Positions 1 to 7,428 of a DNA stretch of 64,000 nt are shown here, piece after piece. The position numbers and the translations under genes were made by a program. The stretch is from Rhizobium mesosinicum (GTDB taxonomy: Bacteria > Pseudomonadota > Alphaproteobacteria > Rhizobiales > Rhizobiaceae): NCBI RefSeq assembly GCF_019511345.1, contig NZ_JAEUAK010000003.1, positions 186,001-250,000 of the forward strand. The letters are read 5' to 3'. Under the pieces are notes generated by a model. The model saw only the letters and a list, made by a program, of their open reading frames with translations, searched no databases and was not told the DNA's origin. Numbering within the stretch: position 1 is the first letter of the stretch; the number at the start of each line of letters is the position of its first letter.

Positions 1-88
1 CCTCAGCCTCGAATTTTGGTTCCAAATCCTAAGACAGCATCTGCTGAAATCGCGATCGTTTCATAGGGGCGTTTGGATACGGCTCCTC

Positions 89-580
89 CTATTTCCACTC
101 CCAGAGCCTCTTGGAATGGTGCGGTCGCACAGTGACGATGGCAGCCGGTTCTCCCGTCATTTGAACGTAGCGGCGGGCATCGTCGGGATCATTCACGCCA
201 ACGAAGATCATCTTCATCGAGCTCTTGAGCGGCGCGCCCCTGGCGCGATGTTCGAAGCTGATCACAGCATGCGGATATTCCTGATTGAGGCCGATCATTG
301 GCTCGCCGGTTAAAGCGATATGGCCCTGCATCGTCAGGAAAGACGAGATCCGCTGTTGAGCGAGCTCGGGCGACACCTGAACGTTGCCTTTCGGCGTCCG
401 GGCGTAGGCGATCCTGTCCGTTTGCCCTTTTTGCCTCTTTGTTTCGTGGACGAGGAGAGCCGCACCCATCGCAAGCTCAACGTGGAGGTCGAAGGTTTGA
501 TAGCGAGCAGGCCGTTCGAACAGATCGTCCAGCCTTGCCTTCAGGTCTTGAACATAATCCGCATAAAGAGAGGCAATCAT
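89..580 (-). CDS. Hypothetical protein, 163 aa
   Basis: No family was recognised. The frame stays open upstream to 766, but the Met at 580 (MIASLYADYVQDLK) is the better start because the residues before it are Arg/Ser-rich and look untranslated. The protein is soluble, with a basic helical N-terminal half (about residues 1-60) and a C-terminal half ending in a His/Arg/Trp-rich tail (HHSKRLWEWK). No signal peptide or membrane segment is seen. It stands alone; nothing nearby on the same strand points to a function. The product is probably real, given continuous protein-like composition, but its role is unknown. Confidence 0.6.
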   Translation of the reverse strand: MIASLYADYVQDLKARLDDLFERPARYQTFDLHVELAMGAALLVHETKRQKGQTDRIAYARTPKGNVQVSPELAQQRISSFLTMQGHIALTGEPMIGLNQEYPHAVISFEHRARGAPLKSSMKMIFVGVNDPDDARRYVQMTGEPAAIVTVRPHHSKRLWEWK

Positions 581-1009
581 AGTCGGTCCATAACAGGGGC
601 ACGAGCCCACGCGCTTTCGTCGCTGCAACGGCTGTCTCTCAGCTTGGGCATGAGAAGACTGCTTTCGAGCCATCGATGTGTGACTGGTACTGCCATAACG
701 GGGCAGGGCAACGCAATCTGTGAGATCGCGGCAATGAAGCTCGGAGCGGCTCCGCAGTCGTATCATGGCCGATTTCTCTTAAAGCCAGCTCAGCACAAGT
801 TCGCTCGACTAACAGAGCTACATACTGCCTCCCAAGATTTGATCACGCATGCCTCGCCCATCGGGCGAGGCTTTTTCACGGCGGCTACCTGATTGCCCTC
901 GTCTTAACAGCCTGCGCGGCGAATGCGACGACCCCTCGACATTGGCTTGCTGATTTCATCGGACAAGGGGTTTATAGGGATGTGTTTGAAAGCGCATCCG
1001 AGAGACAGC
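581..1009. other. Intergenic stretch with a candidate small-RNA terminator
   Basis: No convincing protein gene was found between the start of the unknown minus-strand gene and the exonuclease gene. The only structured element is a strong terminator hairpin near 851-876, preceded by an anti-Shine-Dalgarno-like CCTCCC at 828-833. It could be the 3' end of a small RNA. No clear promoter was found for it. Confidence 0.5.
851..876 (+). terminator. Strong intrinsic terminator, possibly of a small RNA
   Basis: A perfect 9-bp stem (GCCTCGCCC / GGGCGAGGC) with a 3-nt loop is followed by a T run (TTTTT) on the plus strand. No plus-strand gene ends just upstream, so the hairpin may terminate a short non-coding transcript. 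Confidence 0.7.
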
Positions 1010-1981
1010 ATGGGCCAGCAGTTCGATTTTTTTCCGCCGGATGAGAACAAGCCCCACAAGGCGTCCGCGTCAATTATTCCGAAGGCGGACGGGCCAAACG
1101 TTGCAAATGAAGAAGCGATGATCCGGCATCTGCAGGCGACCGGCCGCTATCGCATCCTGACGAGGATCGAGCCCCGGCCAATTGTGCTTAATCCGCGCCC
1201 TGGGTTTCTGATGCGCGGCGTCATCGTCGACGTCGAGACCACCGGTCTTAATCATCGCACCGACGAAATCATCGAGATCGGTGCAATTGCCTTTACCTTT
1301 GATCCGTCCGGGAGGATCGGTGATGTCACCGGGATTTATGCTGGACTGCAGCAGCCGATGAAACCGATACCGGCCGACATTACCAGGCTGACCGGCATTA
1401 CCGAGGAGATGGTCGCCGGTCAGCTGATCGATACAGGATCTCTTCGCGCGCTGGTCGATCCGGCCGATCTCGTCATTGCTCACAAGGCCAGCTTCGATCG
1501 GCCCTTCTGCGAAGCCTTCTCGCCGATTCTTTCCAGAAAGGCCTGGGCCTGTTCGGCCTCCGAGATCGATTGGTCGGCGCGCGGCATCGAGGGGACGAAA
1601 CTTCCCTACCTCTTGGCCCAGCACGGTTTGTTCCATGAAGGTCATCGCGCGCTGGATGATTGTTTTGCGCTGCTTGAAGTTCTCGCGACGGATAACCCAG
1701 GGACGCAAGCATCGGCATTTTCCGAACTCTATGCGGCGAGCCAGCGTTCGCTCATGCGCGTCTTTGCCGAACATAGTCCGTTCGACATGAAGGATCACCT
1801 CAGGGCGCGCGGCTACCGCTGGACGGACGGAAGCGACGGAGAGCCGAAATCCTGGTGGATCGACGTTTCGGAAGAGATGCTGGAGGATGAGCTCAAATAT
1901 CTTCGCGCCGAGGTCTATTGCTGGGAGGAGGCCGAGCCACTCGTGCGCAGACTGACGGCATTCGAGCGGTTCCGATCCTGA
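1010..1981 (+). CDS. DnaQ-like (DEDDh) 3'-5' exonuclease domain protein
   Basis: A 323-aa protein with an RNase H-fold exonuclease domain. Motif I is VDVETTGLNHRTDEIIEIGA, with the Asp and Glu metal ligands; Exo II lies around VIAHKASFDRPFCEAF; the Exo III His/Asp pair is in HEGHRALDDC. The protein should degrade single-stranded DNA or RNA 3' ends with two metal ions. It lacks polymerase, BRCT or helicase domains, so it is an orphan exonuclease rather than DNA polymerase III epsilon. The C-terminal 100 residues after the nuclease fold are not assigned. The frame is open from 923, but GAGAGA lies just before the ATG at 1010. Substrate and partner are unknown; many such proteins sit in accessory DNA-repair regions. 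Confidence 0.85.
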   Translation: MGQQFDFFPPDENKPHKASASIIPKADGPNVANEEAMIRHLQATGRYRILTRIEPRPIVLNPRPGFLMRGVIVDVETTGLNHRTDEIIEIGAIAFTFDPSGRIGDVTGIYAGLQQPMKPIPADITRLTGITEEMVAGQLIDTGSLRALVDPADLVIAHKASFDRPFCEAFSPILSRKAWACSASEIDWSARGIEGTKLPYLLAQHGLFHEGHRALDDCFALLEVLATDNPGTQASAFSELYAASQRSLMRVFAEHSPFDMKDHLRARGYRWTDGSDGEPKSWWIDVSEEMLEDELKYLRAEVYCWEEAEPLVRRLTAFERFRS

Positions 1982-2127
1982 CGGCCGCCTCGGGCGAGTT
2001 TCCGATAGGGAGGAGTGGACAAAGCTCCACCGAGAGGCCGGTGCTCGCAGCAGCGATCCTGTGTGCCCCTGTTCCTTCGAGAGCCGCTGAGATCGCCGAT
2101 CGAAGAAATCGAAACCGGCAACGCTCG

Positions 2128-2382
2128 TTAATGAGATGTAATGTCCGAGGAGGTAATCCACACCCGCCCGTCAAAGGCCAGTTCGCCGTCTGAGAATTTG
2201 CGATCGGCGATACCCTCATAAACCGGAAGACACTGAAGAAGACCTTGCATAACATCACCTTCACCGGCAGGCATCGCATCATCGGTGATGCAGACCGCCT
2301 GATGAAGGTTTCCCTCCGTCATGATCAGGATGGCATGGCCGCCATAGAGGCGAATTTTACCGGGCACGGTTACGAGCGACAT
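2128..2382 (-). CDS. Small hypothetical protein, 84 aa
   Basis: Starts at the ATG at 2382 (MSLVTVPGKIRLYGG), which has a near-perfect GAGGAGG ribosome-binding site. The longer open frame to 2427 has no such signal. The protein is mainly beta-like with no signal peptide or membrane segment. No family recognised. An inverted repeat (2438-2469) lies 56 bp upstream of the start codon and may be its operator. The next gene on this strand (2709-3116) also encodes a short soluble unknown protein, but the 326-bp gap argues against one operon. Confidence 0.6.
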   Translation of the reverse strand: MSLVTVPGKIRLYGGHAILIMTEGNLHQAVCITDDAMPAGEGDVMQGLLQCLPVYEGIADRKFSDGELAFDGRVWITSSDITSH

Positions 2383-2437
2383 GGCGTCCTCCTCGAAATT
2401 GCCGGAGCGTTGCTTCTCTTTTCGCAAGCTAAGAGCC

Positions 2438-2469
2438 GATGGTTAATTAAAGGTTAATACTTAACCATC
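2438..2469. repeat. Inverted repeat GATGGTTAA / TTAACCATC
   Basis: Perfect 9-bp arms separated by 14 nt, with a second GGTTAAT copy inside the loop. It lies directly upstream of the small minus-strand gene starting at 2382. There is no T tract, so an operator is more likely than a terminator. The binding factor is unknown. Confidence 0.55.
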
Positions 2470-2708
2470 CCGCAATCAGGGGAGGCTGCCACGGTAAAAG
2501 GTCGTATCTCAAATTCGCCCACTCGCTTTTTAGCTCAGGGTTGACGGACGCTTGAATGCGGCGGCCGTGGCCAGCTGCTTAGCCTTTGGGCGAGGAGTCG
2601 CGACTTCCACGCATCCTCCAGGGACCAGCTCGCGAGCTTCTTCTTTGGATTCATTTCGGGCTGGCAAGGTCGCCGATCTGCATTCTCAGGCAACGCTGTC
2701 CCCCGCCA

Positions 2709-3116
2709 TCAAGACACGTAGCCTTCATCTCTGGCGAGACAATAGAAGTCCGCAAAAGCGAGATCGATGTCACCCCTGAAGGCGAACTTCGTCGGTGTAG
2801 TCAGTCCGAGTTCCCCGTCACAATAGCAGACACCGCAAGCGCGGTTGTTCTCGTTGTCAATTGCGATAGTGAAGCCTCCGACGGGGATGCAAGACGCCAT
2901 GTCGACGGTTCCCGCGGCATAAAATTCGATTTTATCATATCCTTCTTTTGTCACCAGCAATGCGGAACCGCGTCGTCCCAAAGCCTCCATCAGCACCGCG
3001 CGAATGTCGGGATGGATCCGGTCGATGTGCAAAGCTTCCGGTGGTGTCCAATACGTACCAGTCAGATCATCATATGGCTCGTCTTCGCACGATTTGTCGT
3101 TCGGCAAGTTGCTCAT
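2709..3116 (-). CDS. Unknown protein, 135 aa, behind a LexA-controlled promoter
   Basis: A soluble 135-aa protein of no recognised family. It has an acidic N-terminus, a central segment (about 42-60) with ALLVTKEGYDKIEFY, and a Cys-bearing stretch near 90-105 (CGVCYCDGEL) in which CxxCxC could bind a metal. No signal peptide or membrane helix. The promoter region upstream carries a perfect LexA box overlapping a good -10 element (3234-3267), so the gene is probably induced by DNA damage. The predicted leader is about 115 nt. An opposite-strand open frame of similar size overlaps it but has a less protein-like composition. Confidence 0.65.
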   Translation of the reverse strand: MSNLPNDKSCEDEPYDDLTGTYWTPPEALHIDRIHPDIRAVLMEALGRRGSALLVTKEGYDKIEFYAAGTVDMASCIPVGGFTIAIDNENNRACGVCYCDGELGLTTPTKFAFRGDIDLAFADFYCLARDEGYVS

Positions 3117-3233
3117 CGCCGTTATCCTCAGTTTTGGTTGATGATGCTCTCAGGAGAGGAGTCGAGGGCCGCGCGGCATTCTTTGGCGTAAAGGAAGGAG
3201 GTTTCCACGCGGCCCGTTCATCCCGGGGAATGT

Positions 3234-3267
3234 TCTCATTATGTTCTCATTCTTAATCGAGTCAAGG
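3234..3267 (-). promoter_or_regulatory. SOS promoter: LexA box over the -10 element
   Basis: Reading the minus strand, TTGACT (3267-3262) is followed by a 16-bp spacer and CATAAT (3245-3240), a good housekeeping promoter. A perfect alphaproteobacterial LexA box, GTTC-N7-GTTC on the plus strand, occupies 3234-3248 and covers the -10. This is the geometry expected for repression by LexA. It points towards the unknown gene at 2709-3116. Confidence 0.75.
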
Positions 3268-3454
3268 ATGAAGATTCGGAACTGCTACAGTAGGCGGGCG
3301 CATCGAGCACTGCGATGGCTGGTCTAGCCGTCGGATTGGGAAGTCGCTGGCGCGGCCGACAGTGCAGATATCATTGATGGTCATTGCCTTTCATCGGTTG
3401 CACGCCAGCATCTGCCAATCGATTTGTAGGCTTGCGGACTCTACCCAATCGTCG

Positions 3455-3479
3455 GGAACCATATTCGGCACTGCTGGTT
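3455..3479 (+). promoter_or_regulatory. Candidate EcfG (general stress sigma) promoter
   Basis: GGAAC (3455-3459), a 16-bp spacer and GGTT (3476-3479) fit the alphaproteobacterial EcfG consensus GGAAC-N16/17-CGTT with one mismatch. It ends 26 bp before the ATG of the small membrane protein gene at 3506. Confidence 0.55.
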
Positions 3480-3505
3480 CAGTGGTCGCAGAGAGGAAAG
3501 CGACG

Positions 3506-3706
3506 ATGGATGCAGTGAATTGGCGGACGGTCCTTTCCGCCGTCGCATTGGCAAGTTGGATGGTTGCCGGGACGATTGCGATCTTCGACATCCATCAACA
3601 GTTGAGACACCCGACCGCTTCGCATGTTGCGGAATGGCTGACGGGGGGCTTCATCCTTGTCGGCACCTCAATCACCTTTATCATCCTTGCATCGGCATTG
3701 ACGTGA
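3506..3706 (+). CDS. Small two-helix membrane protein, 66 aa
   Basis: Begins at ATG 3506 after a GAGAGGAAAG ribosome-binding site; the upstream extension of the frame has no start signal. Two hydrophobic segments (about 9-27 and 42-64) flank a short polar loop with His residues, so it should be an inner-membrane protein. No enzymatic motif. Its stop overlaps the GTG start of the DUF2243 gene (GTGA), so the two are translationally coupled and probably work together. An EcfG-like promoter lies just upstream, suggesting induction in general stress or stationary phase. Confidence 0.65.
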   Translation: MDAVNWRTVLSAVALASWMVAGTIAIFDIHQQLRHPTASHVAEWLTGGFILVGTSITFIILASALT

Positions 3707-4185
3707 CAGTCGTGGGCCCGTCCATAAGTCGGCATTTTCCCTTTTCCGCCGGCTTCTGCCTTGGCGTCGGCCTCGGTGGATACTTGGACGGTGTGGTTTT
3801 CCATCAGCTCTTGCAGTGGCACCACCTCTTCAGTTCGTGGTATCCGATCATCTCCGTCGAGAACCTGCAGTTCAACACGTTCTGGGACGGCGTCTTTCAT
3901 TCTGCCGCCTACCTGTTCATAATCGCCGGCATTTTCATCCTTTGGCGCGCAGCACGTCTCATTCACTTCAAATGGTCCACGCGGTGTCTTGCCGCGTCCA
4001 TGTTGACTGGCTTCGGAGTCTTCAACCTGATCGAAGGACTGGTCGACCATCAGTTGCTCGGCATCCATCATGTCAACGAGACCGTCAATCGATCGCAGTG
4101 GCTCTATTGGGATTTGGCATTCCTTGCCTCGGGGCTCGCCATGTTGGTGATCGGTTTATTGTTGTGGAGACGCGCGCATGCGTGA
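3703..4185 (+). CDS. DUF2243 family membrane protein
   Basis: A 160-aa protein starting at GTG 3703, which overlaps the previous stop. It has about four transmembrane segments and the family's conserved His-rich signature: LDGVVFHQLLQWHH near the N-terminus, FHSAAYLF in the middle and LVDHQLLGIHHV near residue 115. The repeated His pairs in or near membrane helices suggest metal or heme binding, though the biochemical role of DUF2243 is not established. Members often sit beside cytochrome oxidase assembly genes; none is intact here. Likely co-expressed from the EcfG-like promoter at 3455. Confidence 0.8.
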   Translation: MTVVGPSISRHFPFSAGFCLGVGLGGYLDGVVFHQLLQWHHLFSSWYPIISVENLQFNTFWDGVFHSAAYLFIIAGIFILWRAARLIHFKWSTRCLAASMLTGFGVFNLIEGLVDHQLLGIHHVNETVNRSQWLYWDLAFLASGLAMLVIGLLLWRRAHA

Positions 4186-4363
4186 GACGAAAGCGGCTTT
4201 CACGAGGGAGTTGCTGACGGCGTCGATCTGGGCGGCGTTTGGTCTTGGCATTTTTGTCGCGACGCAGCCGGTCTGGTCACATCTTCTTCCCAACACTTTG
4301 TTGTCGATCGACGATCAGCTTTCCATCCGTTGTTTAGGATCGTCCCGACGCGGTCCCGTCTGA
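4178..4363 (+). CDS. Short hypothetical or truncated membrane ORF, 61 aa
   Basis: The ATG at 4178 overlaps the end of the DUF2243 gene, as in a coupled operon. Residues about 12-36 (LLTASIWAAFGLGIFVATQP) form one hydrophobic helix; after about residue 48 the composition turns Arg/Ser-rich and protein-like character fades. This could be the remnant of a third operon gene cut off by a deletion, or simply a small membrane protein. No family recognised. Confidence 0.4.
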   Translation: MRETKAAFTRELLTASIWAAFGLGIFVATQPVWSHLLPNTLLSIDDQLSIRCLGSSRRGPV

Positions 4364-4837
4364 GAGTCGCTGAGTATCCTGGATGAGGCACTACACCCGG
4401 CACCCAGGGATGACAAAGCAGGCATACGCCGCACCACGACAGCCGATTCTCGACTATTTTCGTGATGCCCTCGGTCCGGATCGCGTGTCAGAGGCGTGGC
4501 GGCCCGACTGGAACTATCTGCGGATCGCCTTCCCTCGTTCCTAGGGTTGGCGGCGATTGTCTACTTAAGGCATCACCATCTTCAAATCCGCCGCGACCGT
4601 TGAGCCTCGAGATGAAAAATGAGCTGGCCGTAATGAGAGCGCCAAATCGAAATCGTTCCGCCGGTATATGATGCCGGTTTCGCGGACGGCAGCGTGTGCC
4701 TCGATTGCGCGAAGCCGCGCCATTATGGGGTGTGAACGGCTGCGGCACATACAAGGAATGCCTAGGTCCGTTGTTTCCTGGAACTTGTGGAATCGACGTA
4801 CGTTTCCCCTTGATTGAAATCATCAGGAGGAACGCAA
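4364..4837. other. Low-information stretch, possibly gene remnants
   Basis: No gene can be supported firmly. A 44-codon plus-strand ORF runs from 4410 to 4544 (MTKQAYAAPRQPILDYFRDA at its start); its C-terminal half looks protein-like but it has no recognised family. A short minus-strand frame (4565-4723) is also open but lacks a ribosome-binding site. The right end carries the EcfG-like promoter of the DUF3606 gene. Confidence 0.4.
4780..4804 (+). promoter_or_regulatory. EcfG-type promoter upstream of the DUF3606 gene
   Basis: GGAAC (4780-4784), exactly 16 bp, then CGTT (4801-4804): a full match to the EcfG consensus. It lies 33 bp before the GTG start at 4838 and is the best of the four candidates in this region. 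Confidence 0.7.
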
Positions 4838-5014
4838 GTGGCAAGCGGGTCGCGAGGTAGAGCACAGGATCGAGCCAAGGTCGCCGCCGGACAGGATCAC
4901 GAAGTCCGTTACGAGGCGAAGAAGGAAGGCGTGCCGAAGGACAAGGTCAGGAAAGCGGTGAAGACTGCCGGGAATTCCCGCAAGAAGGTCGAGGCGGAAA
5001 TCGGCCGACACTAG
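4838..5014 (+). CDS. DUF3606 domain protein
   Basis: A 58-aa basic protein. The GTG start at 4838 is chosen because AGGAGG precedes it at the right spacing; the upstream ATG at 4814 lies before that site. The sequence matches the DUF3606 pattern: a polar N-terminus, AAGQDHEVRYEAKKEGV, then a Lys/Arg-rich helix ending with a conserved GNSRKKVEAEIG. Lys/Arg-rich helices suggest nucleic-acid binding, but no function is established. A consensus EcfG promoter lies directly upstream, consistent with a stress-induced protein. Confidence 0.8.
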   Translation: MASGSRGRAQDRAKVAAGQDHEVRYEAKKEGVPKDKVRKAVKTAGNSRKKVEAEIGRH

Positions 5015-5327
5015 GTCGTGAAGCTCGACTACAACGTCAACGCGTCGACGGTCGGCTCGAAGTCTTGAGGAGGTCCAGCCATGGAACATGGCCGCGATAC
5101 TCGGGGAAGGGGTCGGTTGATCTGCCAAAAAAGGCTTCCAGTCGAACCGGATGGGAGCGTACCGCTCCATTGAGGCCATCGTTGATAGGATCCTCAGCGG
5201 AGGCCTCTACCTCTCGAGCGGCAACCATCGTCGACTGAAATCTGGCTACAAGCTCCGTTGTCAGTACCCGACAAAAGTTTCGAACAAAAGATTGCGAGGC
5301 GCCGACCGTTGTGTCACGCCCTCAATA
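5015..5327. other. Intergenic stretch, nothing recognised
   Basis: Only short open frames are present (for example a 30-codon frame starting at 5082 behind an AGGAGG-like site). None shows family similarity or convincing composition. Confidence 0.4.
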
Positions 5328-5891
5328 TTATCTTTCGATCGTGCCGTTGCGCCGGATTTTTCTCTGCAGGAGGAGAATACCGTAAAGCAACGCCTCGGCG
5401 GTCGGTGGACAGCCGGGGACATAGATGTCGACGGGGACCACCCGGTCGCAGCCCCGCACCACCGAATAGGAATAGTGGTAGTAGCCGCCGCCATTGGCGC
5501 ATGAGCCCATGGAAATGACATAGCGCGGCTCCGGCATCTGGTCGTAGACTTTGCGCAGCGCCGGCGCCATCTTGTTGCAAAGCGTGCCGGCGACGATCAT
5601 TAGGTCGGATTGCCTGGGGCTGCCACGCGGTGCCACGCCGAACCGCTCGACGTCGTAGCGTGGCATGGACATCTGCATCATCTCGATGGCGCAGCAGGCG
5701 AGCCCGAAGGTCATCCACATCAAAGAGCCGGTGCGCGCCCAGGTGATGAGTTCGTCTGTGCTTGAGACGAGAAAACCTTTGTCGGCGAGTTCGGCATTGA
5801 TCATCCCCATCGTCGGATCATCCCGGCGGCTCTCGCCAGGGAATTGGTATTGCGCAGGCGCTGCTCGGGATTGCTTTCCTTCATCTGGCAT
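5328..5891 (-). CDS. nuoB: NADH-quinone oxidoreductase subunit B (NuoB), solitary copy
   Basis: A 187-aa NuoB/PSST subunit, which holds the terminal 4Fe-4S cluster N2 that passes electrons to quinone in complex I. All four cluster cysteines are visible: the adjacent pair in ACCAIEMM, one in GTLCNKMAP and one in PGCPPTAE; the conserved GSCANGGG loop is also there. The ATG at 5891 is chosen because AAGGAGG precedes it at good spacing; the frame is open ten codons further. No other nuo gene is in the neighbourhood, so this is an isolated paralogue, not part of a complex I operon. It may substitute for a chromosomal NuoB under particular conditions, or serve another Ni/Fe or quinone enzyme. Confidence 0.92.
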   Translation of the reverse strand: MPDEGKQSRAAPAQYQFPGESRRDDPTMGMINAELADKGFLVSSTDELITWARTGSLMWMTFGLACCAIEMMQMSMPRYDVERFGVAPRGSPRQSDLMIVAGTLCNKMAPALRKVYDQMPEPRYVISMGSCANGGGYYHYSYSVVRGCDRVVPVDIYVPGCPPTAEALLYGILLLQRKIRRNGTIER

Positions 5892-5971
5892 GGCGGCCTC
5901 CTTGATCAACGGACCAGACAAGCCTGGCGGGCAACGGTTCCCAAGTTAGGCAGAAATCAGCATGCCTCCGG

Positions 5972-5996
5972 GGAACACCGGGGACCATCTCCGGTT
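5972..5996 (+). promoter_or_regulatory. Candidate EcfG promoter
   Basis: GGAAC (5972-5976), 16 bp, GGTT (5993-5996), with one mismatch to the EcfG consensus. It ends 26 bp before the ATG at 6023. Confidence 0.5.
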
Positions 5997-6022
5997 GGAT
6001 CGGACCAACCTCAGAGGTTCCG

Positions 6023-6373
6023 ATGCGTTTTGTTCCCTCGTTCGTTCATGGTCTTGCCGATTATGTTTGTGGCGCATTTTTATTGGCAGGGCCTATTCTG
6101 CTCCAGGAGCCGGAGCCAGCGCGGCACCTGATGATGATCATAGGTTCCCTTGTCCTTCTCAACTCTGTCCTGACAGATCACGAGGCCGGTATTCATCGGT
6201 TGCTGCCGCTTCGCATCCATCTTTGCTTCGACGCCATGCTAGGCGCAGCCGTCCTCGCTTTGCCCCTTATCCTCACGCTGTCTCCCGTGATGGCTGCCAT
6301 CGCCTGGCTCTTTGGTCTCCTTACCGTGGCGCTGGCGACCACCACGATATTCCCACACCGACGCTTCGACTAG
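6023..6373 (+). CDS. Four-helix membrane protein, 116 aa
   Basis: Hydrophobic segments lie near residues 9-27, 35-50, 66-85 and 87-108, giving about four transmembrane helices with short loops. The overall pattern resembles small SPW-repeat-type membrane proteins, but the Ser-Pro-Trp signature itself is absent, so no family is assigned. It is divergent from nuoB. An EcfG-like promoter just upstream suggests general-stress control. Function unknown. Confidence 0.65.
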   Translation: MRFVPSFVHGLADYVCGAFLLAGPILLQEPEPARHLMMIIGSLVLLNSVLTDHEAGIHRLLPLRIHLCFDAMLGAAVLALPLILTLSPVMAAIAWLFGLLTVALATTTIFPHRRFD

Positions 6374-6473
6374 GCTGGACGTGCTGCCCCTCGGCGCTGT
6401 GCGACTGTGACGCACCGGTGATTTCGAATGCAAGAGTGGCAATTGCCTGCTGTCCTGGATTCTAACTTGGAAG

Positions 6474-6495
6474 AGGCGCGGCGGAGGCCGCGCCT
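6474..6495. repeat. GC-rich hairpin between convergent genes
   Basis: A perfect 9-bp stem (AGGCGCGGC / GCCGCGCCT) with a GGAG loop lies between the convergent membrane-protein and DUF4142 genes. No T tract follows on either strand, so it is at best a weak terminator. Confidence 0.4.
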
Positions 6496-6640
6496 GGGAG
6501 AGGCGATTACCTGATGATTTGAACGATCTTCCGGGACGACGGATCGATGGCAGTGCCAACGATTGCCGCCACAACCCGCCACGGCAGACGTCGTTCTCCG
6601 TCCTCTCCTGTTCGAGTCGGCCTAGTTGGGACCGATCGTT

Positions 6641-7138
6641 CTATTTGCCGGCGATGGCTTGGACGCGTGTCAGATGCATGTGCAGATCAGGCAGGATCTT
6701 AGCCGCAGTCTTCTTGAGCTGGCCGTCCGGACCTTCTTTCACGAATTGATCAAAAAGCGCAACCGCCTCTTGATGGGCCGTCACCTGCGTCGAAAGGTAG
6801 GCCTGGTCCAGATTTTCAGGATCGGCGGTCTGCAAGGCTTCGACCTTCCGACGGCGTTGGGAATCAAGTTCGGCGGGCGTCGGAATTCCGTCCTGTTTTG
6901 CGGCCTCAGCAAGCAGCGGACCGGCTCTCTCATGATCTCTCAGCATGTCGCGTGCGAACTCTTTGGCATCCACCGCTTTGCCTTTGGAAAGCTCGATCTT
7001 GGCCACCTCGATCTCAAACATGTTCGAGAGAGCCGCCTTCGTGGCGAAATCGGTGGCATGCTGCGTCGCCGCGTCATCGGCAGCAATGGCAGGCATGCAG
7101 GTCATCAGGAACAGGGCGGAAGCGAGGAAGATCTTCAT
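6641..7138 (-). CDS. DUF4142 family exported protein
   Basis: A 165-aa protein with a clean Sec signal peptide (MKIFLASALFLMTCMPAIAA, cleaved after about residue 20). The mature part is a helical bundle typical of DUF4142: FATKAALSNMFEIEVAKIEL, then AKEFARDMLRDH and the C-terminal AAKILPDLHMHLTRVQ. DUF4142 proteins are periplasmic ferritin-like helical proteins of unproven function that are often part of the general stress response. An EcfG-like promoter precedes it (7169-7193, minus strand). Confidence 0.85.
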   Translation of the reverse strand: MKIFLASALFLMTCMPAIAADDAATQHATDFATKAALSNMFEIEVAKIELSKGKAVDAKEFARDMLRDHERAGPLLAEAAKQDGIPTPAELDSQRRRKVEALQTADPENLDQAYLSTQVTAHQEAVALFDQFVKEGPDGQLKKTAAKILPDLHMHLTRVQAIAGK

Positions 7139-7168
7139 GGAACTCTCAGTCGTTGCAAACTCGCGCCT

Positions 7169-7193
7169 AACCTTCTTTCGGGCCAGAAGTTCC
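7169..7193 (-). promoter_or_regulatory. Candidate EcfG promoter of the DUF4142 gene
   Basis: On the minus strand GGAAC (7193-7189), 16 bp and GGTT (7172-7169) fit the EcfG consensus with one mismatch, ending 30 bp before the start codon at 7138. Confidence 0.5.
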
Positions 7194-7428
7194 CTGTCTT
7201 GTTGGGTTGCGGCGAATGTGCCGCGCTGTCCCGATGCGCGCTGGCCGAGAGCTTCGGGTCATGGATCGGGGAGACGCTAGTCGTTCGTTAAAGGAGGCAA
7301 GGCGTCCGCTCTCTTGCTCTCTGATTGTGCCGCTGTCAGGGAGGAAACGCGACATCGCGGGAACTATTGCGCCGAACCGAGATTAAGAGCGCGCATCACT
7401 ACAAGGCGTACGACAAGGCGAGCCGCTC

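Larger units (their letters stand above)
3117..3505. other. Divergent intergenic region with SOS and EcfG-type promoters
   Basis: No gene is supported here. The region holds the LexA-controlled promoter facing left (3234-3267) and an EcfG-like promoter facing right (3455-3479). The rest shows nothing recognisable. Confidence 0.6.

Noticed and set aside
1070..2161. A 363-codon minus-strand open frame across the exonuclease gene
   Set aside because: It is antisense to a gene with clear exonuclease motifs; its product has no family features and no ribosome-binding site.
7359..7390. GGAAC upstream of treZ as an EcfG promoter
   Set aside because: No CGTT or GGTT lies 16-17 bp downstream.
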